Source: Guyanagaster necrorhizus (Eukaryota; Basidiomycota; Agaricomycetes; Agaricales; Physalacriaceae). From it: a DNA stretch of 64,000 bases. Positions 11,147 through 22,337 of the stretch are shown in pieces (positions within the stretch are counted from its first letter, which is position 1; every line of letters starts with the position of its first letter). Position numbers and translations under genes: made by a program. The notes beneath the pieces are model-generated. The model was given only the letters and a program-made list of their open reading frames with translations. It made no database searches and was not told where the DNA came from. Where the stretch lies: positions 156,765 to 220,764 of the forward strand of contig NW_025064903.1 of NCBI RefSeq assembly GCF_019112545.1, written 5' to 3'.

Positions 11147-12750
11147 TCAAGCTAATACAGGCGTAGCCCACTGGGACTCTGGCTTTAAGCCCCGGTTTTC
11201 CAGCCAATTCATAAATTCGCCGGCAATCTTCTGATGACCGGCAACGGTTGGATGTAGGTTGCTGTAATGTCAGTCAGTCGGCAATGGGTACTAGGAGGAG
11301 TGCAGTGAAAATATACTCCGGGAACACATCATCCCACGAGACCCAACCTGTCGCATTGACGAGGAAGATATTTTTATCGTTGCTGTATAAAGTACAATGG
11401 TGAGCAAGCGAATGAAATGCCACGAGATGTCAGTACCTCATGACCACTATCTGTTCATACCTTCCGTCGTAATAATAGCTGATTTCGCCATCTGCAGCCG
11501 GCCAGCCCCACTGAAATCATGGTTGAATGATCGGTCAGTTGACTGAAAGGTCGCGTACGGGTGTGAAGACGAAGATTGGTTGTCTGTCATAAATCCGACG
11601 GAGGCGGCGTATGAAGTCGAGGTATACCTGGAATGGGCATAAACCTCTTGGTATCTATTTGGATACCGCATACTCACCTGGACAAATTCATCCCCAGAGA
11701 CCGGATGAGAGGCGTCATTTGCCCTAGATAGCATAGCTTAAACATTTAGCACGACCCCGGACAATCAATTTACCCTATATGGATTACTATGTGCGTAGGA
11801 GTTGGCTTATCGCGAGAGAAATCCCATGGCGTCGTGTAGTTGTGGTCGGTAGTGTAATAGTATCCAGTATCTTCTGTCTTTTATGAGATTTATGAGCGAC
11901 TGGTCAATAATCACTTCACTTTGTTGATTACCTTGAAGAACTGGAAAGACATTCCATGTACATTGCCGTAGGATGGTACATCCTTTGGTGGTGTCGGCCT
12001 TCACCACCGAATACCAAACAGGAAAACTCACCGTCAGAGTGATTCCCGGCTGGGCGATGACTGTGTGTTCTGCCTTGAAGCGTTCTCCGACAATAAAAGT
12101 CCACGCCTGGTCTACCCCCATAGGAATATATTGCCCCTATACGAGTTCAGATCAAAATAAGTTTTACTAGTAGGGACTCTTACTGCAGACAGTGAGTCGC
12201 CTATGAATAAGAATGCAAGCTCTGAGGGCTTGTATGACAGCAGGCTTGCACCCTGTTGGTTATCTATCATCGGCTGTTATTCTCAGAGCAGTGTCACGTT
12301 TAGAAGCCCACTGAATTCAACGCCAGGCTTTCAAGATTCATCCGATTATTCTGCCAACCCTCGACGTTGATGCGAACGACGCTAGTTCGGGACGGGGATC
12401 TCACAGGAATGACATTCGTTCCCGATGAGACGTTTACAGTCGTAAAATTATTATAGTCGACCGATACTGCAATGGACGTCAACGGCGACGTAGTGTGAGG
12501 ACCCAGATCCAGAGCCAGCGAGTGTAGATTTTGTACATGCAATTTGAATCCTGTGCCGGCCCTGTATAAGACGACGATGTGACGACACTAATGTCAAGTT
12601 GAGCGCGTTACGCTCTCACCACCAAGTGCCTGGCGAAGTATCCCATCGGCCATGGAAGTAGATTTGGGGGTCAGTGTTCTCGATTTTCAAGGACATGACG
12701 GTTGTCGATAGAACCAGGGAAACAAGAACCAAGGCCGTTGGGAGAAACAT
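11147..12750 (-). CDS. Secreted SGNH/GDSL-type esterase
   Basis: Eleven exons with consistent phase encode 359 residues: 12750-12620, 12561-12312, 12252-12184, 12136-12032, 11982-11932, 11877-11774, 11723-11678, 11627-11559, 11510-11437, 11382-11317 and 11261-11147. The N-terminus MFLPTALVLVSLVLSTTVMS is a signal peptide. An N-terminal beta-rich domain (KIENTDPQIYFHGRWDT, INVEGWQNNRMNLESL) precedes the catalytic domain. The nucleophile block is FIGDSLSAGQY, the oxyanion asparagine lies in HIGANDAS, and the catalytic Asp-His pair lies in DNLHPTVAGH. This layout matches fungal CE2-like esterases that deacylate carbohydrate or similar substrates outside the cell; the exact substrate cannot be told. 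All catalytic motifs are intact. It is tail-to-tail with an MFS transporter relic. Confidence 0.88.
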
Positions 12751-13689
12751 TGAAAACGTTTTACGAATGCGATAGCTCGTTGTCGGCCTTATAAGTGCCA
12801 GAGCCTCAGTCAGGTGCATGCGAAGTTCAAATGCCCGATGATTTACCGAATGACACCATGTGCAGAGTACTCTTGAACCTGCAGACCCTCCTAGCGGAGG
12901 AACATCTGTACGTGATGTAGCAGATAATTCTAACGCTCTCCGCTGTCCGGAGGATCGCCCGGACAGGATTCAAGATTGATCCTGCCTCAAATCCTGCAAC
13001 CTGCAGAGCCATGAGGCTACTTAATATCGGTGTGAGGCTCAGCAACGCTTTCCATGTCGCTGTCACGCATAGAGCCTTTCAAGGAGGCAGTTCTCGAGCA
13101 ATCTCTCGACGGCCATCACCACTGACTCTGTCTGGGTAAGCGAAAAAAACCAATCTCGGACGTATATCCGACAAAGATCACTTACCACACAAGGTATTCG
13201 AGTTATCACTGGTAATGATCATGGCAGCAGGAGGTATAAAGCAAGTGTAAAGTGGTCAATACCGGAGGCTATGAGTGAATAACGCTGGGGCTGATGGCAA
13301 ATGCCGGCAGCAACAGCATCATCATCCCGGTGACGCGGCCTGAAGAGTTCGTTTTACAGCCCGCATCAAGCTTACATTCTATTGTCCAAAAGGGCTTCAA
13401 ACCAAGCGCTGGGAAAACTGAGGGACATCGACTCACAGCAAGCATGCTCCGTGCTGATTGGCTCATCTTATTTGAAACCCTTACAAGATCTGATGCCAAT
13501 ATCATGCTCCACTACTTCCCGAGGACCTGACTACCCTGTCAAATCCCAACGAGTCATTTCGATACATGTAAGGAGTCGGACCCGATAAAGGCACACTATT
13601 CCCATCCAATTATTTTCGGGCAAGCTAGTTCGTATGGGATTGGCCGGACATCGCATCCGTGAAGTTCGCGCTACCAGTGTGGGAAGTGC
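12751..13689. other. Intergenic between divergently placed SGNH and DUF6533 genes
   Basis: A minus-strand start at about 13241 (MIITSDNSNTLC, a GT-AG intron, then DRVSGDGRREIARELPP-stop) could make a peptide of about 29 residues. A second open stretch (MTATWKALLSLTPILSSLMAL, from 13066) is hydrophobic at its start. Neither matches a family I know. The stretch should also contain the promoters of both flanking genes. Confidence 0.3.
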
Positions 13690-13696
13690 TATATAA
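13690..13696 (+). promoter_or_regulatory. TATA box of the DUF6533 gene
   Basis: TATATAA lies 39 bp upstream of the ATG at 13735 in a stretch otherwise free of competing starts. Placement and sequence fit a fungal core promoter element. Confidence 0.5.
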
Positions 13697-13734
13697 GAAA
13701 GGACATCTTGGGAAATTAGCTCAGACTTCTTGTG

Positions 13735-15329
13735 ATGTCCAGCGAAACAGAAAGCAGCCCGTTCGCCGCCCTTTACCGAGGCAACTTAATTCCTTTGCAT
13801 GCTGTCCGTGAGTTTCCGCCTCTATCTCTGCCTTTCAGGAGTAATAATTTTGCAGTCGTTGGCTTGACTTGGATAGTACACGACTACTGCAAGTACTTCA
13901 TCCCTAACTGTGAATTATCCTCTCTGATGTTGTTGAAGTTGTGACGCTGGAAGATGAGGTGAGTAGTTTCTCGTCCTCTGGGCAACTGTATTTGATATGG
14001 GATCGCTAGATACGTTATATCTGGGTGAATATGATGTACAGTGTTCAGGATGACACGAAGTTTACTTTATTTCAACAGCCACAGAATCGAAACATAGGAA
14101 AAATTATGTTCTTATGGGTGCGCAGGCTTCTCTTATTATATATACGATTACCTTTGACGCGTTTTCAGGTTCGGTACTACAGCATAGCGCTACTCCTCTT
14201 CGACACTGTACAGATTCATGTCTTCTCTATACCTGGAATAACATCCGATAACCTGTAAGTTCATTTATTCCCCAAATGTCTACTGCGTTGTCATCAACGT
14301 TGAGCAGATGCGTAGCCATGGACTCAATCATCCGGGTAGTCGGTGCAATAAGCCTATGGTCCGTCGAAATTATCATGCAGCTGCGCGTCTATGCCCTATT
14401 CAAATGCTCCAAAAAGGTATTTTCCTCGGATTACCTGAATTCGATTGTGAACCGCCTTTTTCTAGGTCGCCGTAATTAATGCCGTGCTATTTGCGGGTTC
14501 TATTGCTGGATTTTCATGGATTTTGATTCATAATGCCGTTAGACGAAGAGCCGTAATTGCTTATGCGATCCATCTGCCTCTTCCGGGGTGTCCGGTCATT
14601 CACACTGGGATTGAATGGGCTCAATGGGTACCCGGTGAGTAGCTCAGCTGTTTCAATGAATTAGGGGACTACCTGCTAAATCTTCCCAAGCAACCGCATA
14701 TGAAGGCGTCCTTTTCGGTTTTGCGCTTTTTAAGACATTAGAATCAACGGCAGGCAGGATTCAGAAGGGACGTCGTGTGTCCCTCTATTCTCTTCTGCTT
14801 CGTGACAATATCTTGTACTTTTTTGCGTAGGTTCTACGTCTATCATTTCCCTCGCCTTCTAATCCAACTTTTTAACAGAATATCATGTATCTTGGTATTT
14901 AACAATCTTATGGTTGTCGTACGTCTTCCATCTCTTCGAGACCGTAACTAAGTACCTGATGCACTTCATTAGGGTGTGACCAAGATACCGTGGTTCAGTT
15001 ACGGGTGCGCTCTTTCCTTCTTTTAGTTCAAGCTGTATCCATAATACTTCCATAGCCCTTTCCACGCCGCAGTAGGCGTTCTTACGACCCGCATGCTTCT
15101 GAATCTACAGAAGGCAGCTTCTCCCGACATAATCGCCTCTACTTTTGAGCGAAGCGGTAGCGGCAATACCGAGAAAAGTTCTCGTCAAACCGACCTCCCC
15201 TGGCGAGCAGCTAGCGGGCCCACACGGCGCTCCGGATCCATAGACTCATATTCGACCGAGCATTCTTCCCCAAATACATTCCCAATGCGGGGTATCATTG
15301 ATTTAGAAGCCCCAGTAACGACGGCTTGA
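13735..15329 (+). CDS. DUF6533 integral membrane protein (intact copy)
   Basis: Twelve exons with matching phases give 341 residues. The opening MSSETESSPFAALYRG leads into the DUF6533 core LVGLTWIVHDYFVVTLEDE, IRYIW, then KIMFLWVRYYSIALLLFDTV and SLWSVEIIMQLRVYALFKCSKK. Further membrane segments AVINAVLFAGSIAGFSWILI, ATAYEGVLFGFALFKTLEST and AISCILVFNNLMVV follow, then IPWFSYGPFHAAVG and a Ser/Thr-rich cytosolic tail ending PVTTA. About seven membrane helices give a receptor-like shape. The domain is abundant in Agaricomycetes and its function is unknown. Intron 2 (13889-13938) is best read as GC-AG (T/GCAAGT...GAAG/TT); a GT-AG reading breaks the conserved HDYF-VVTLEDE join. A decayed paralogue lies at 49448-50690. 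Confidence 0.85.
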
Positions 15330-16324
15330 TTGTTTAACACATCCCTACATAACTATTTATTGTGATCTTTGAACCTGTGTTCGACACAATGTGTGTCGTT
15401 GATATGGATAAGAATCTAAGAATCATAGGAAGATATCGAGAGTACAGCACTATGTCGCAGAATTTAGATCCATTTGCAGCAGCTGAAACGCACTGCGCCT
15501 GCAATCATATGGGAGTAATGAGTGGTTGTTTCAGGGAGTCATTAAAGCGTGAGATCACTGATTATAAGTTGCTACCAGGTGCCTGAGCTGATGAGAGAAC
15601 CAGTAGAATACGTTGAATAAGTGATATTAAATCAAATCCTGATCGTGTAGCAATGAACAAGCCCAGACAAATGATCATCATGATCTATCTCAGGACCAAT
15701 GGTAACGTGAGCGTATTCGGCCATTCAAGTTCCACCAAATCGCACTTTCGGTTCCAAACCACCGTGTCCAAAAACATAATTGACTGGAATCATGATCATT
15801 CTTAGTGAAAGCCAGTAACTGACAGCGATGTGCACAGAGCTTCTACATCATTCATGCCGTGCTTCGGGAGCTGGACATAAAGCTCTTCTTTTACTGTGTG
15901 GGACAGTCTATCTTACAGTTGATGGTTAGGTAGGCGCTCATCGAATAGAGACTATCATCCTCGGATATCGACTCCCAGATGCAAAGGCTCAACTACCACA
16001 TGTCTGATTTCTTCAAACCATCTTTCATTCAACATTCAGTAGCTGGTAGCTTTACTTGGCCAGTATCTCTACTCATCTTTGCAGCTACCATTCATTGACA
16101 TTCAGCTCAACTCTCACAGCCACAAGGTTATGCATGATATAGGGGACATACACTTGCATATCCGAAGGGATAACGACAGATGATTGGACCTCGCGGGGTC
16201 TTCTCACATTTAATGACAGGCCGAGTTTATCTACGGTTGTCTGATCGAAATTCCAGCGTAAACAGGTGATGCTGATGCATCAGAGCATTTGAGATTGTAA
16301 CCAACATAATGGATGAATCCAAAA
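15330..16324 (-). other. Intergenic with degenerate minus-strand coding-like segments
   Basis: Two minus-strand stretches look protein-like. One is at about 16265-16090 (RWNFDQTTVDKLGLSLNV, then VYVPYIMHNLVAVRVELNV). The other is at about 16015-15790 (WFEEIRHVVVEPLHLGVDI, EELYVQLPKHGMNDVEAL). A shared theme of alternating hydrophobic residues suggests beta-strands of one former protein, but the splice phases do not join and stops intervene. No family is recognised. The rest is spacer between two convergent genes. Confidence 0.35.
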
Positions 16325-17780
16325 TCAAGAATCACTCCGGACCGTAGATGGAACGTATCGTCGCGAGGTAGATCCCCCATACAAGAAAGCGAAGCCTATT
16401 CCAGTCATGAAATTATCCAGATAGTCACCTATCATGCTTTCGTTGTCTTTTGTTATGATGGTGACGGTTTCGATATGACTCGATTTCAACGAAGCTATTG
16501 TTTCCATGGCCGAAGGGAAATGGTAAACGTAGAACACGGCCGTCCGAAGTTCTATCAAGCAACTCAGATCAGGAAAACCTGAAAAAGATGAATTCTGGTT
16601 GATATCATTAAAGAATGATGTTCGCACCATTATCCCACTCCACAATAGTCAAAGCAACGAAGCGAAGACTTCTATGGCCTACGCGCAGGATATCATTGAT
16701 TGGTTTGGGATCCAACGTGCGCCAGTGACCTCCAAACTTCAGCTTGAAAGCCATCAACTCACGTGTCTGGGGGAGTCCCCTAAGCCAATGCAAGAGATCC
16801 CGATTCCAGCATTTCAACGAGATCCAACGTAACCGCATGGGAAGTTTGCATTCCCTCAACGAGAGCGGGATATCCTCAGTGCCCCCCGGGCGGAAGAATT
16901 TTATCGAAAGTCGTTCAAGTTGGTAGAACAGGCTCGAATACCAGAGCAGGCGCCTGAAGTCGGCAGCGGATGTCTCTTCGCCATCTCCAAGACTCCCATA
17001 ATTAAACGAGAGCCGCTGAATATCCGGGAAATGGCGGTATAGTGCCATCACCGGAGTCAATGACTGTCCGGCAATTATTGCTCGCTTTGGCATAGCATTG
17101 GCATTTGAAAGAGCACGGAGAGCGTGCTGGTATCGAATCATTGGGTCGCACTTTGTGTACATCTGAAGGCAAACTGTCTGGATATGCGGCGATATGGTGT
17201 TTTCTGGCGACTGCAAGAGCTTGACGAAATATCGTACACGGTCGCTGGAGTGGATATGTGTCCACAAAAGGCTCCGACTGATTGGGACCCATGCCCTGCA
17301 GACGAGGCTGCAAGTGAGGAGGGTCTTTCGGTCAGAGCGACAGAGACTGATGATGATCTCGCACAGTTCTTGGGGAAGGATGGAATCTGCGGGTACATTC
17401 ACCTTCATACGCTTCCGAGATCTTGGATAAATGTGTGAGCACCAGACACGGAGACGTCGTAGAGGATGGAGAATGCAGACGCAACAGCAAAAGTCGATGA
17501 TGATGAGAAGATGTTCTTTGTAGCATCGGCGGTGTGGAGGATAGTCATCGATGACTCGCCTGTACAACAGACCGCATAAGGGGATCAAGGAGCCGAGCAA
17601 AACGGTGCGGGCGAGGGCAAAGATTGCTCCTAAAGTTGATCCCACGAAGATACCACAATACAAAATATTCCAGAAATTATCTGTAATGCGGCACAATGAA
17701 TCTAAACTGATCCCATCGTCCCGCGTGAAAAGAGTAAGAACCGACATTGAAGGGGGCTGGGGAAATACGAAATCGATCAA
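16325..17780 (-). CDS. F-box protein with N-terminal membrane segment (copy 1)
   Basis: Two exons, 17780-16628 and 16578-16325, give 468 residues. The N-terminal part has a long hydrophobic stretch (FWNILYCGIFVGSTLGAIFALA, residues about 33-70) and a second shorter one. The F-box follows at about residues 130-180 (LPQELCEIIISLCRSDRKTLLTCSLVCRAWVP). The remainder is leucine-rich and ends with FPDLSCLIELRTAVFYV and HIETVTIITKD. F-box proteins recruit substrates to SCF ubiquitin ligases; the membrane segment suggests an ER or organelle-tethered adaptor, which is inference. The single intron (G/GTGCGAAC, 49 nt) sits at the same place as in the two paralogues at 45992 and 47918. It is convergent with the DUF6533 gene. 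Confidence 0.8.
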
Positions 17781-17878
17781 GTGGACGCCATCTTAAATCT
17801 AATTGTCAGTGTTTGGTCCAGAAGCCTTTGAATGCACGAACTTCACAGGCATCGTGACGTCACGGTCACACCTCTCCC

Positions 17879-18504
17879 ATGGGCGAGGGACCTGGGTGGC
17901 CGTCGCTGTACAATCCCAACCTCGAATTCTTCTCCATTGCGCACAGTCCTCCCAGGCAGCCCGGGGCCACATACCTATACCAATATGATGACATATTCCG
18001 CTTCACATTTTACTGGACTCTCGTTTTCTATACCCCCATATTCGTTTCCTGCGGCGCCCTCGTCTTTTTGAACGTCTCGTTTCCTCCAAAGCGTACCTAC
18101 GAACCCTTTTCATCGTCCGAGGAATACCCATTGCTGTTTCTGAGGCTGCGGCCGATGCCGAGGAAGATGAACGAGAGGCGGTCGAGGGTCACTTTTGCGC
18201 TGATTATATTCCTGGCATTCTTGGTGATGAGTGTCGTTGGTGCTGTGTTCGAGGCAACGATCATGTCGCTGGTCCTATTTGGATTGTTTAGTGCCGGGAA
18301 ATACAATATGTCTACGTGAGTGACACTTGGGGTCGTACCTATGATATTTACTGAAGACTCGTACAGCTGGGTACCATTTTTCTCAGCAGCATTAGTTGTG
18401 TTTGTCGGCCTTCTCAAGTACGTGTCCTGCATCATTGCAAAGTTCGAATAGTTGATCGATTAATTCCATTCAGCGCGTGGCCGTCTGTAATCTATATAAT
18501 CTAG
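17879..18504 (+). CDS. TMEM170-family integral membrane protein
   Basis: Exons 17879-18315, 18367-18417 and 18474-18504 give 172 residues. After a short polar N-terminus there are three to four membrane segments: FTFYWTLVFYTPIFVSCGAL, FALIIFLAFLVMSVVGAVFEA, IMSLVLFGLFSAG, and the spliced segment WVPFFSAALVVFVGLLNAW. The NMSTWVPF turn and WPSV ending fit fungal TMEM170 proteins, a family linked in animals to ER sheet and nuclear envelope shape. A loop of about 35 residues with many arginines separates helices 1 and 2. Family assignment rests on helix order and these short motifs. It shares a roughly 100-bp intergenic region, head to head, with the F-box gene at 17780. Confidence 0.65.
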
Positions 18505-18776
18505 CAAACATTGCATGTACCGAGATGACCATAACGAAACATAGAGTGCCTTTACCTTACAATTTGAGTGTCAATCCTATGATGAAACAAAAGGCCAATG
18601 AGAATTTATCCATACGCCGCTCGAAGGCAAGGTTGCTCCTTAAGTGTTGGGTCTTTCTCCAGTAGTCGGAATATGTGGTGCCAATTAACAGGCGGAAGTC
18701 CAGGGGAGTGAAAGCCACTCCTATCGTGGTCAGATCGCCAGAACAGAGAGTTATGCATCAGAGACCGAAGGACACC

Positions 18777-21565
18777 TCAGTCGACTTTCAGATGCGACGA
18801 GAAGAACTGTTCGAGCTGCACGATACCCCACTGGAAATTGTCATCTCCATTTTCATCTAACACACCGATCGAGATGGCTGTAAAATCTTCACGTATCTTG
18901 GCTAGACATTCGGACCATGCAGGATGTTCAGGACGCATCCGTGCCAGGGTGATCAAAGCGATCCCTTTCCTTCCCAATGCCAAGATTGTGACCAAAGCGA
19001 GAAGGTTCTCTGGTTGATGTGCGTATTCTGCGTGATGAGGGGAAAGAGATGACAATCCAGTCACATATGACACGGTTAGCTCGACCAATCGCGAGTCGAA
19101 CCTGTGCTCGTAAAATTTGGCGAGGCATCCTTCTCGTTCAAATACCTCGAAGGCTATAGAGATGCCCTGCCGGAAACACGAGCACAAGATGCGAAGTTTC
19201 GCCATATACACTTGGTCAAGTACGGTGTCTGAGTGGGAGCGAGCCCAGAAGTCTTCATTAAAAGTGGCTTGAAGGAGGTTCTTAATAATGAGCTCGGAGC
19301 ACCATGAGACGGGACGGGCAAAATTTGCCGAAGGGAATCTGTCCTTTGGGTGCACTAGTACGTCGAAGATGTCGAGTATGGATTTACATGTTCTCGAGTT
19401 CCGCAGCTCAGCGTCACAGAAAATGTGGCTGCAAGCCATGACTCCTGTGATGATGGAGAGACTCGCTTGTTTCTCGAGTGCAGAAAGTTTTAGTGAGAAT
19501 TTGATGTAGTGACGAAGGGACGCGACAGTGAGAGCCAATAATTCTCTGTTATCGGACGACAAGGGTCTGCGGTCATCTTCTCCTTCTCCCAATTCTGATA
19601 GCATAAAGGCGAGGATGGCAAGTAGTAACCGAAGACATGGCGGTGTCGCATCTTCATGTGAGAGCGAATCGAATGCGGAAAACATTCGGAGGAGATTCTG
19701 CCCGACATTTGGATAGAGGTAATGGTAGATGGAATCCGTCAGCCTTGCACGGTAGACATCTCGTACGACATCCATCTTGCCTTCGTCGTTACGGAAATAT
19801 TCGTGTGGAATTGTACCTAAGAAGGCAACGCACAGCTTGGTATCGAAGGTATTGTGCGCTGGGGGCTCAAAACACCCATCCTTAACGGAGCTATCCAAAA
19901 GACCAGCCCAAACGATTGGATGGAGACAAAGACTCTTCTCCTCATCCGAACCGAGCAGAGCTTGCTTTAGAATTTGAATGGCTGACGGCAAATTTGGTAC
20001 TTTGAATCGATTGGCCACCACTGTCGGACCGAGTTCTGGAGGATCCGAGTCGGACAATATCAGTCCTTGATAATCAAAACTGCGCTGCAATTCCCATGCA
20101 GGATCTTCCTCAAGCAGGAGGTTGACACGCAGTAGGCGGTCCATCTGTAGAGCCATGTCTTCTCGAGGCTTTACAGTGTTGTCCTCCTCCGAGGATTCGA
20201 TGACACATGCCCTCAGTAGTTCGCGCCAGGTATCTTGCCACTGTTCACTCAGAGCTATATCTGTGAAAGCTTTGCGGGCTTTCTGAGTGGATGCGATCGG
20301 TAAACCGCTGATTGATTGCATGATGATGCTGTGTAAAGTTGGATTGAAAGTCGTAGAATAGAGCCAAGAGATAGCTTGGATATCAATGTCACTGGCTCTT
20401 TCATCTAGCATCTCGCGTTCTACATCGTTCAGTGACCATCTGCGTGAATCTGCCGAGGACGCAGAGTGCTGAGTGACATGGGAAAATAATGACGAAGCTG
20501 AGGATGAGGTATCGAACAGTGGAAGGATTATGGACTGATACAGATAACTGGATGCTACGTATGCATAGTCGGAGAGGGGTGTTCTGTATGGACATTGAGG
20601 GTCTTGAACGGACAGGATGTTGGTAACAACGTAGAGGGTATAGCCGATGCCTGAGATAACACCGACGGAGATGGCTATGCCAATATGTAAGGTTATCAAG
20701 AATAGAACCAAGCCGGCGAAAAAGAGGGCTAAAGACGAGTGCATGAGCAGGGGAAGCAGTCCAACGATGACTGGCACATGCCATTTCTCCAGACCCATGT
20801 AACGGAAATGACGGATGCGGCTGCGGTATCGAGGGGTGCCGGATGGTACAGATATGTAGTGGTGGATCCATTGTTTGGTCAAGACTGCTACGAGAGCGAT
20901 GGTCAAGCTGAGTGAGAGGCTGACGAACCAGAGTCCGTTGGTCCAAACGATCAGAGATGAAGGACTGAAGGAAGAGGTGGGCGTTAGTTGGGAGGATGGG
21001 ACGTCGTCCACAGAAGTACCATTAGCGAGGGCCCGTTGAACACTGACGAGTTCGAATAGCAGAGACGCCGATACTTGATTGAAGTCGAGTTGCAAAGATT
21101 GTAATGTTTGCACTACAAATGTTGTTACCACGGCCGAGAATAAACCAGCCTTGGATGAGGGCATTTAGCTCGTAGTAAGGGTATTCCTGCAAGCGACTCA
21201 CAAAAACTAGCAGGACATCGATTGTATCCCTCCAAACCTCAACCATTTCTGCATCGTATGTTTGACATTCGTCCAGATATGCTTGCCATATCCTAGCAGA
21301 AGGTGCCATTTCTTCGAATATTGGATCCTCTGGGTATGTCTTTTCGTAGTCGCCCTTAGTATCGAATGCTGTAAGCCGGATCGTGAGAGGGATATTCTGG
21401 TGAGAGGCCGATTAACATACTTTTTCCGCGCGCAAACCTCTGTCCATGTCGAAATCCAAAAAACCCTCTTTTCTCCGGCTTTTTGTAGGTCCTTGTTCTA
21501 TCATTTTCGCGCCCACGCAGATTCCTTGTCTCTTTCGTCTCCTGAGAGGCGATACTAGGAGACAT
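18777..21565 (-). CDS. DUF6535 membrane protein (copy B)
   Basis: Exons 21565-21421, 21368-21202 and 21149-18777 keep phase and give 894 residues. The domain hallmark ARIWQAYLDECQTYDAEMVE, then VWRDTIDVLLVF joined to AGLFSAVVTTFVVQTLQSLQ, matches copy A at 4732. So do the intron positions and the following NGLWFVSLSLSLTIALVAVL, IHHYISVPSGTP and the cluster of hydrophobic segments to about residue 290. The C-terminal 600 residues are soluble and helical and diverge more strongly from copy A. The N-terminus is short and basic. Function is unknown. The two copies lie on opposite strands about 11 kb apart and differ enough to be an old duplication. Confidence 0.85.
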
Positions 21566-22337
21566 CGTTCAACGCTTGGTGGCAGCAATACGGCCGCAAT
21601 TATTCACAAGAGATCAAATCCAGAGTAGGTGAGGGAGCAATTGCCTGCACAACTTTAGGCTGGACGGGACGCTGAAGCGCGCAGGCAGGTGATCACGTGG
21701 CTTTACTAATTTTAGCAGTCACCGCCCAACCCGATATTGTCCCAACGTTAGAACTGCTGCTGAGAACAAGGCTCTATTATGATGCACTGGAATGCTCACC
21801 TAAAATAACACAGATGACGTATTATCGGTACGTCCTAGAACTCAGGGAAAGGCTCATACCGTTTCAATAACCTCCATCTTGGATCAGACGTAGTCACGTA
21901 GATAATACGGAAAGAAATTATTTATTATCAAAGATTCCGATAACTAGTGGTATTTTAAGGCACCTCGTAAGGTCAATTCCAATGAATAAGAAGAAACAAC
22001 CGAAATAAATGCCTATTGTCTATATCCCCAATCATTAGCAACTCTGCCCTCGATGGGAAATATGTCGAGAGCGGAGTGAATAAGATGGGTGAGAACTAGT
22101 TCGAAAGGAAACGAAACTCCGTACGACCGTCAATGATTTTTTGTTTTAAGATATACAGTGATTAGAAGAAACGTACGGAAATTTTTCGCAGGAAAGGCTT
22201 ATCTCTTGAGGGCCGGCTGTTTCGGTCTGATTCGGCCGTGGACACAGGCTCGTGAAATGTGCCCCTATTTGGCTACACCATCTGGTGATTGCCGGAAATG
22301 CCCCGTTGTAAAAATATTATCGCAGACACGTACCACC
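21566..22337. other. Divergent promoter region between DUF6535 copy B and CHO2
   Basis: 772 bp between two start codons on opposite strands. I see no gene, repeat or clear TATA box. The GC level drops in 21780-22140. Confidence 0.5.

Noticed and set aside
13080..13245. Possible pheromone-precursor-like short peptide
   Set aside because: Its end (ELPP) is not a CaaX box and there is no processing motif.
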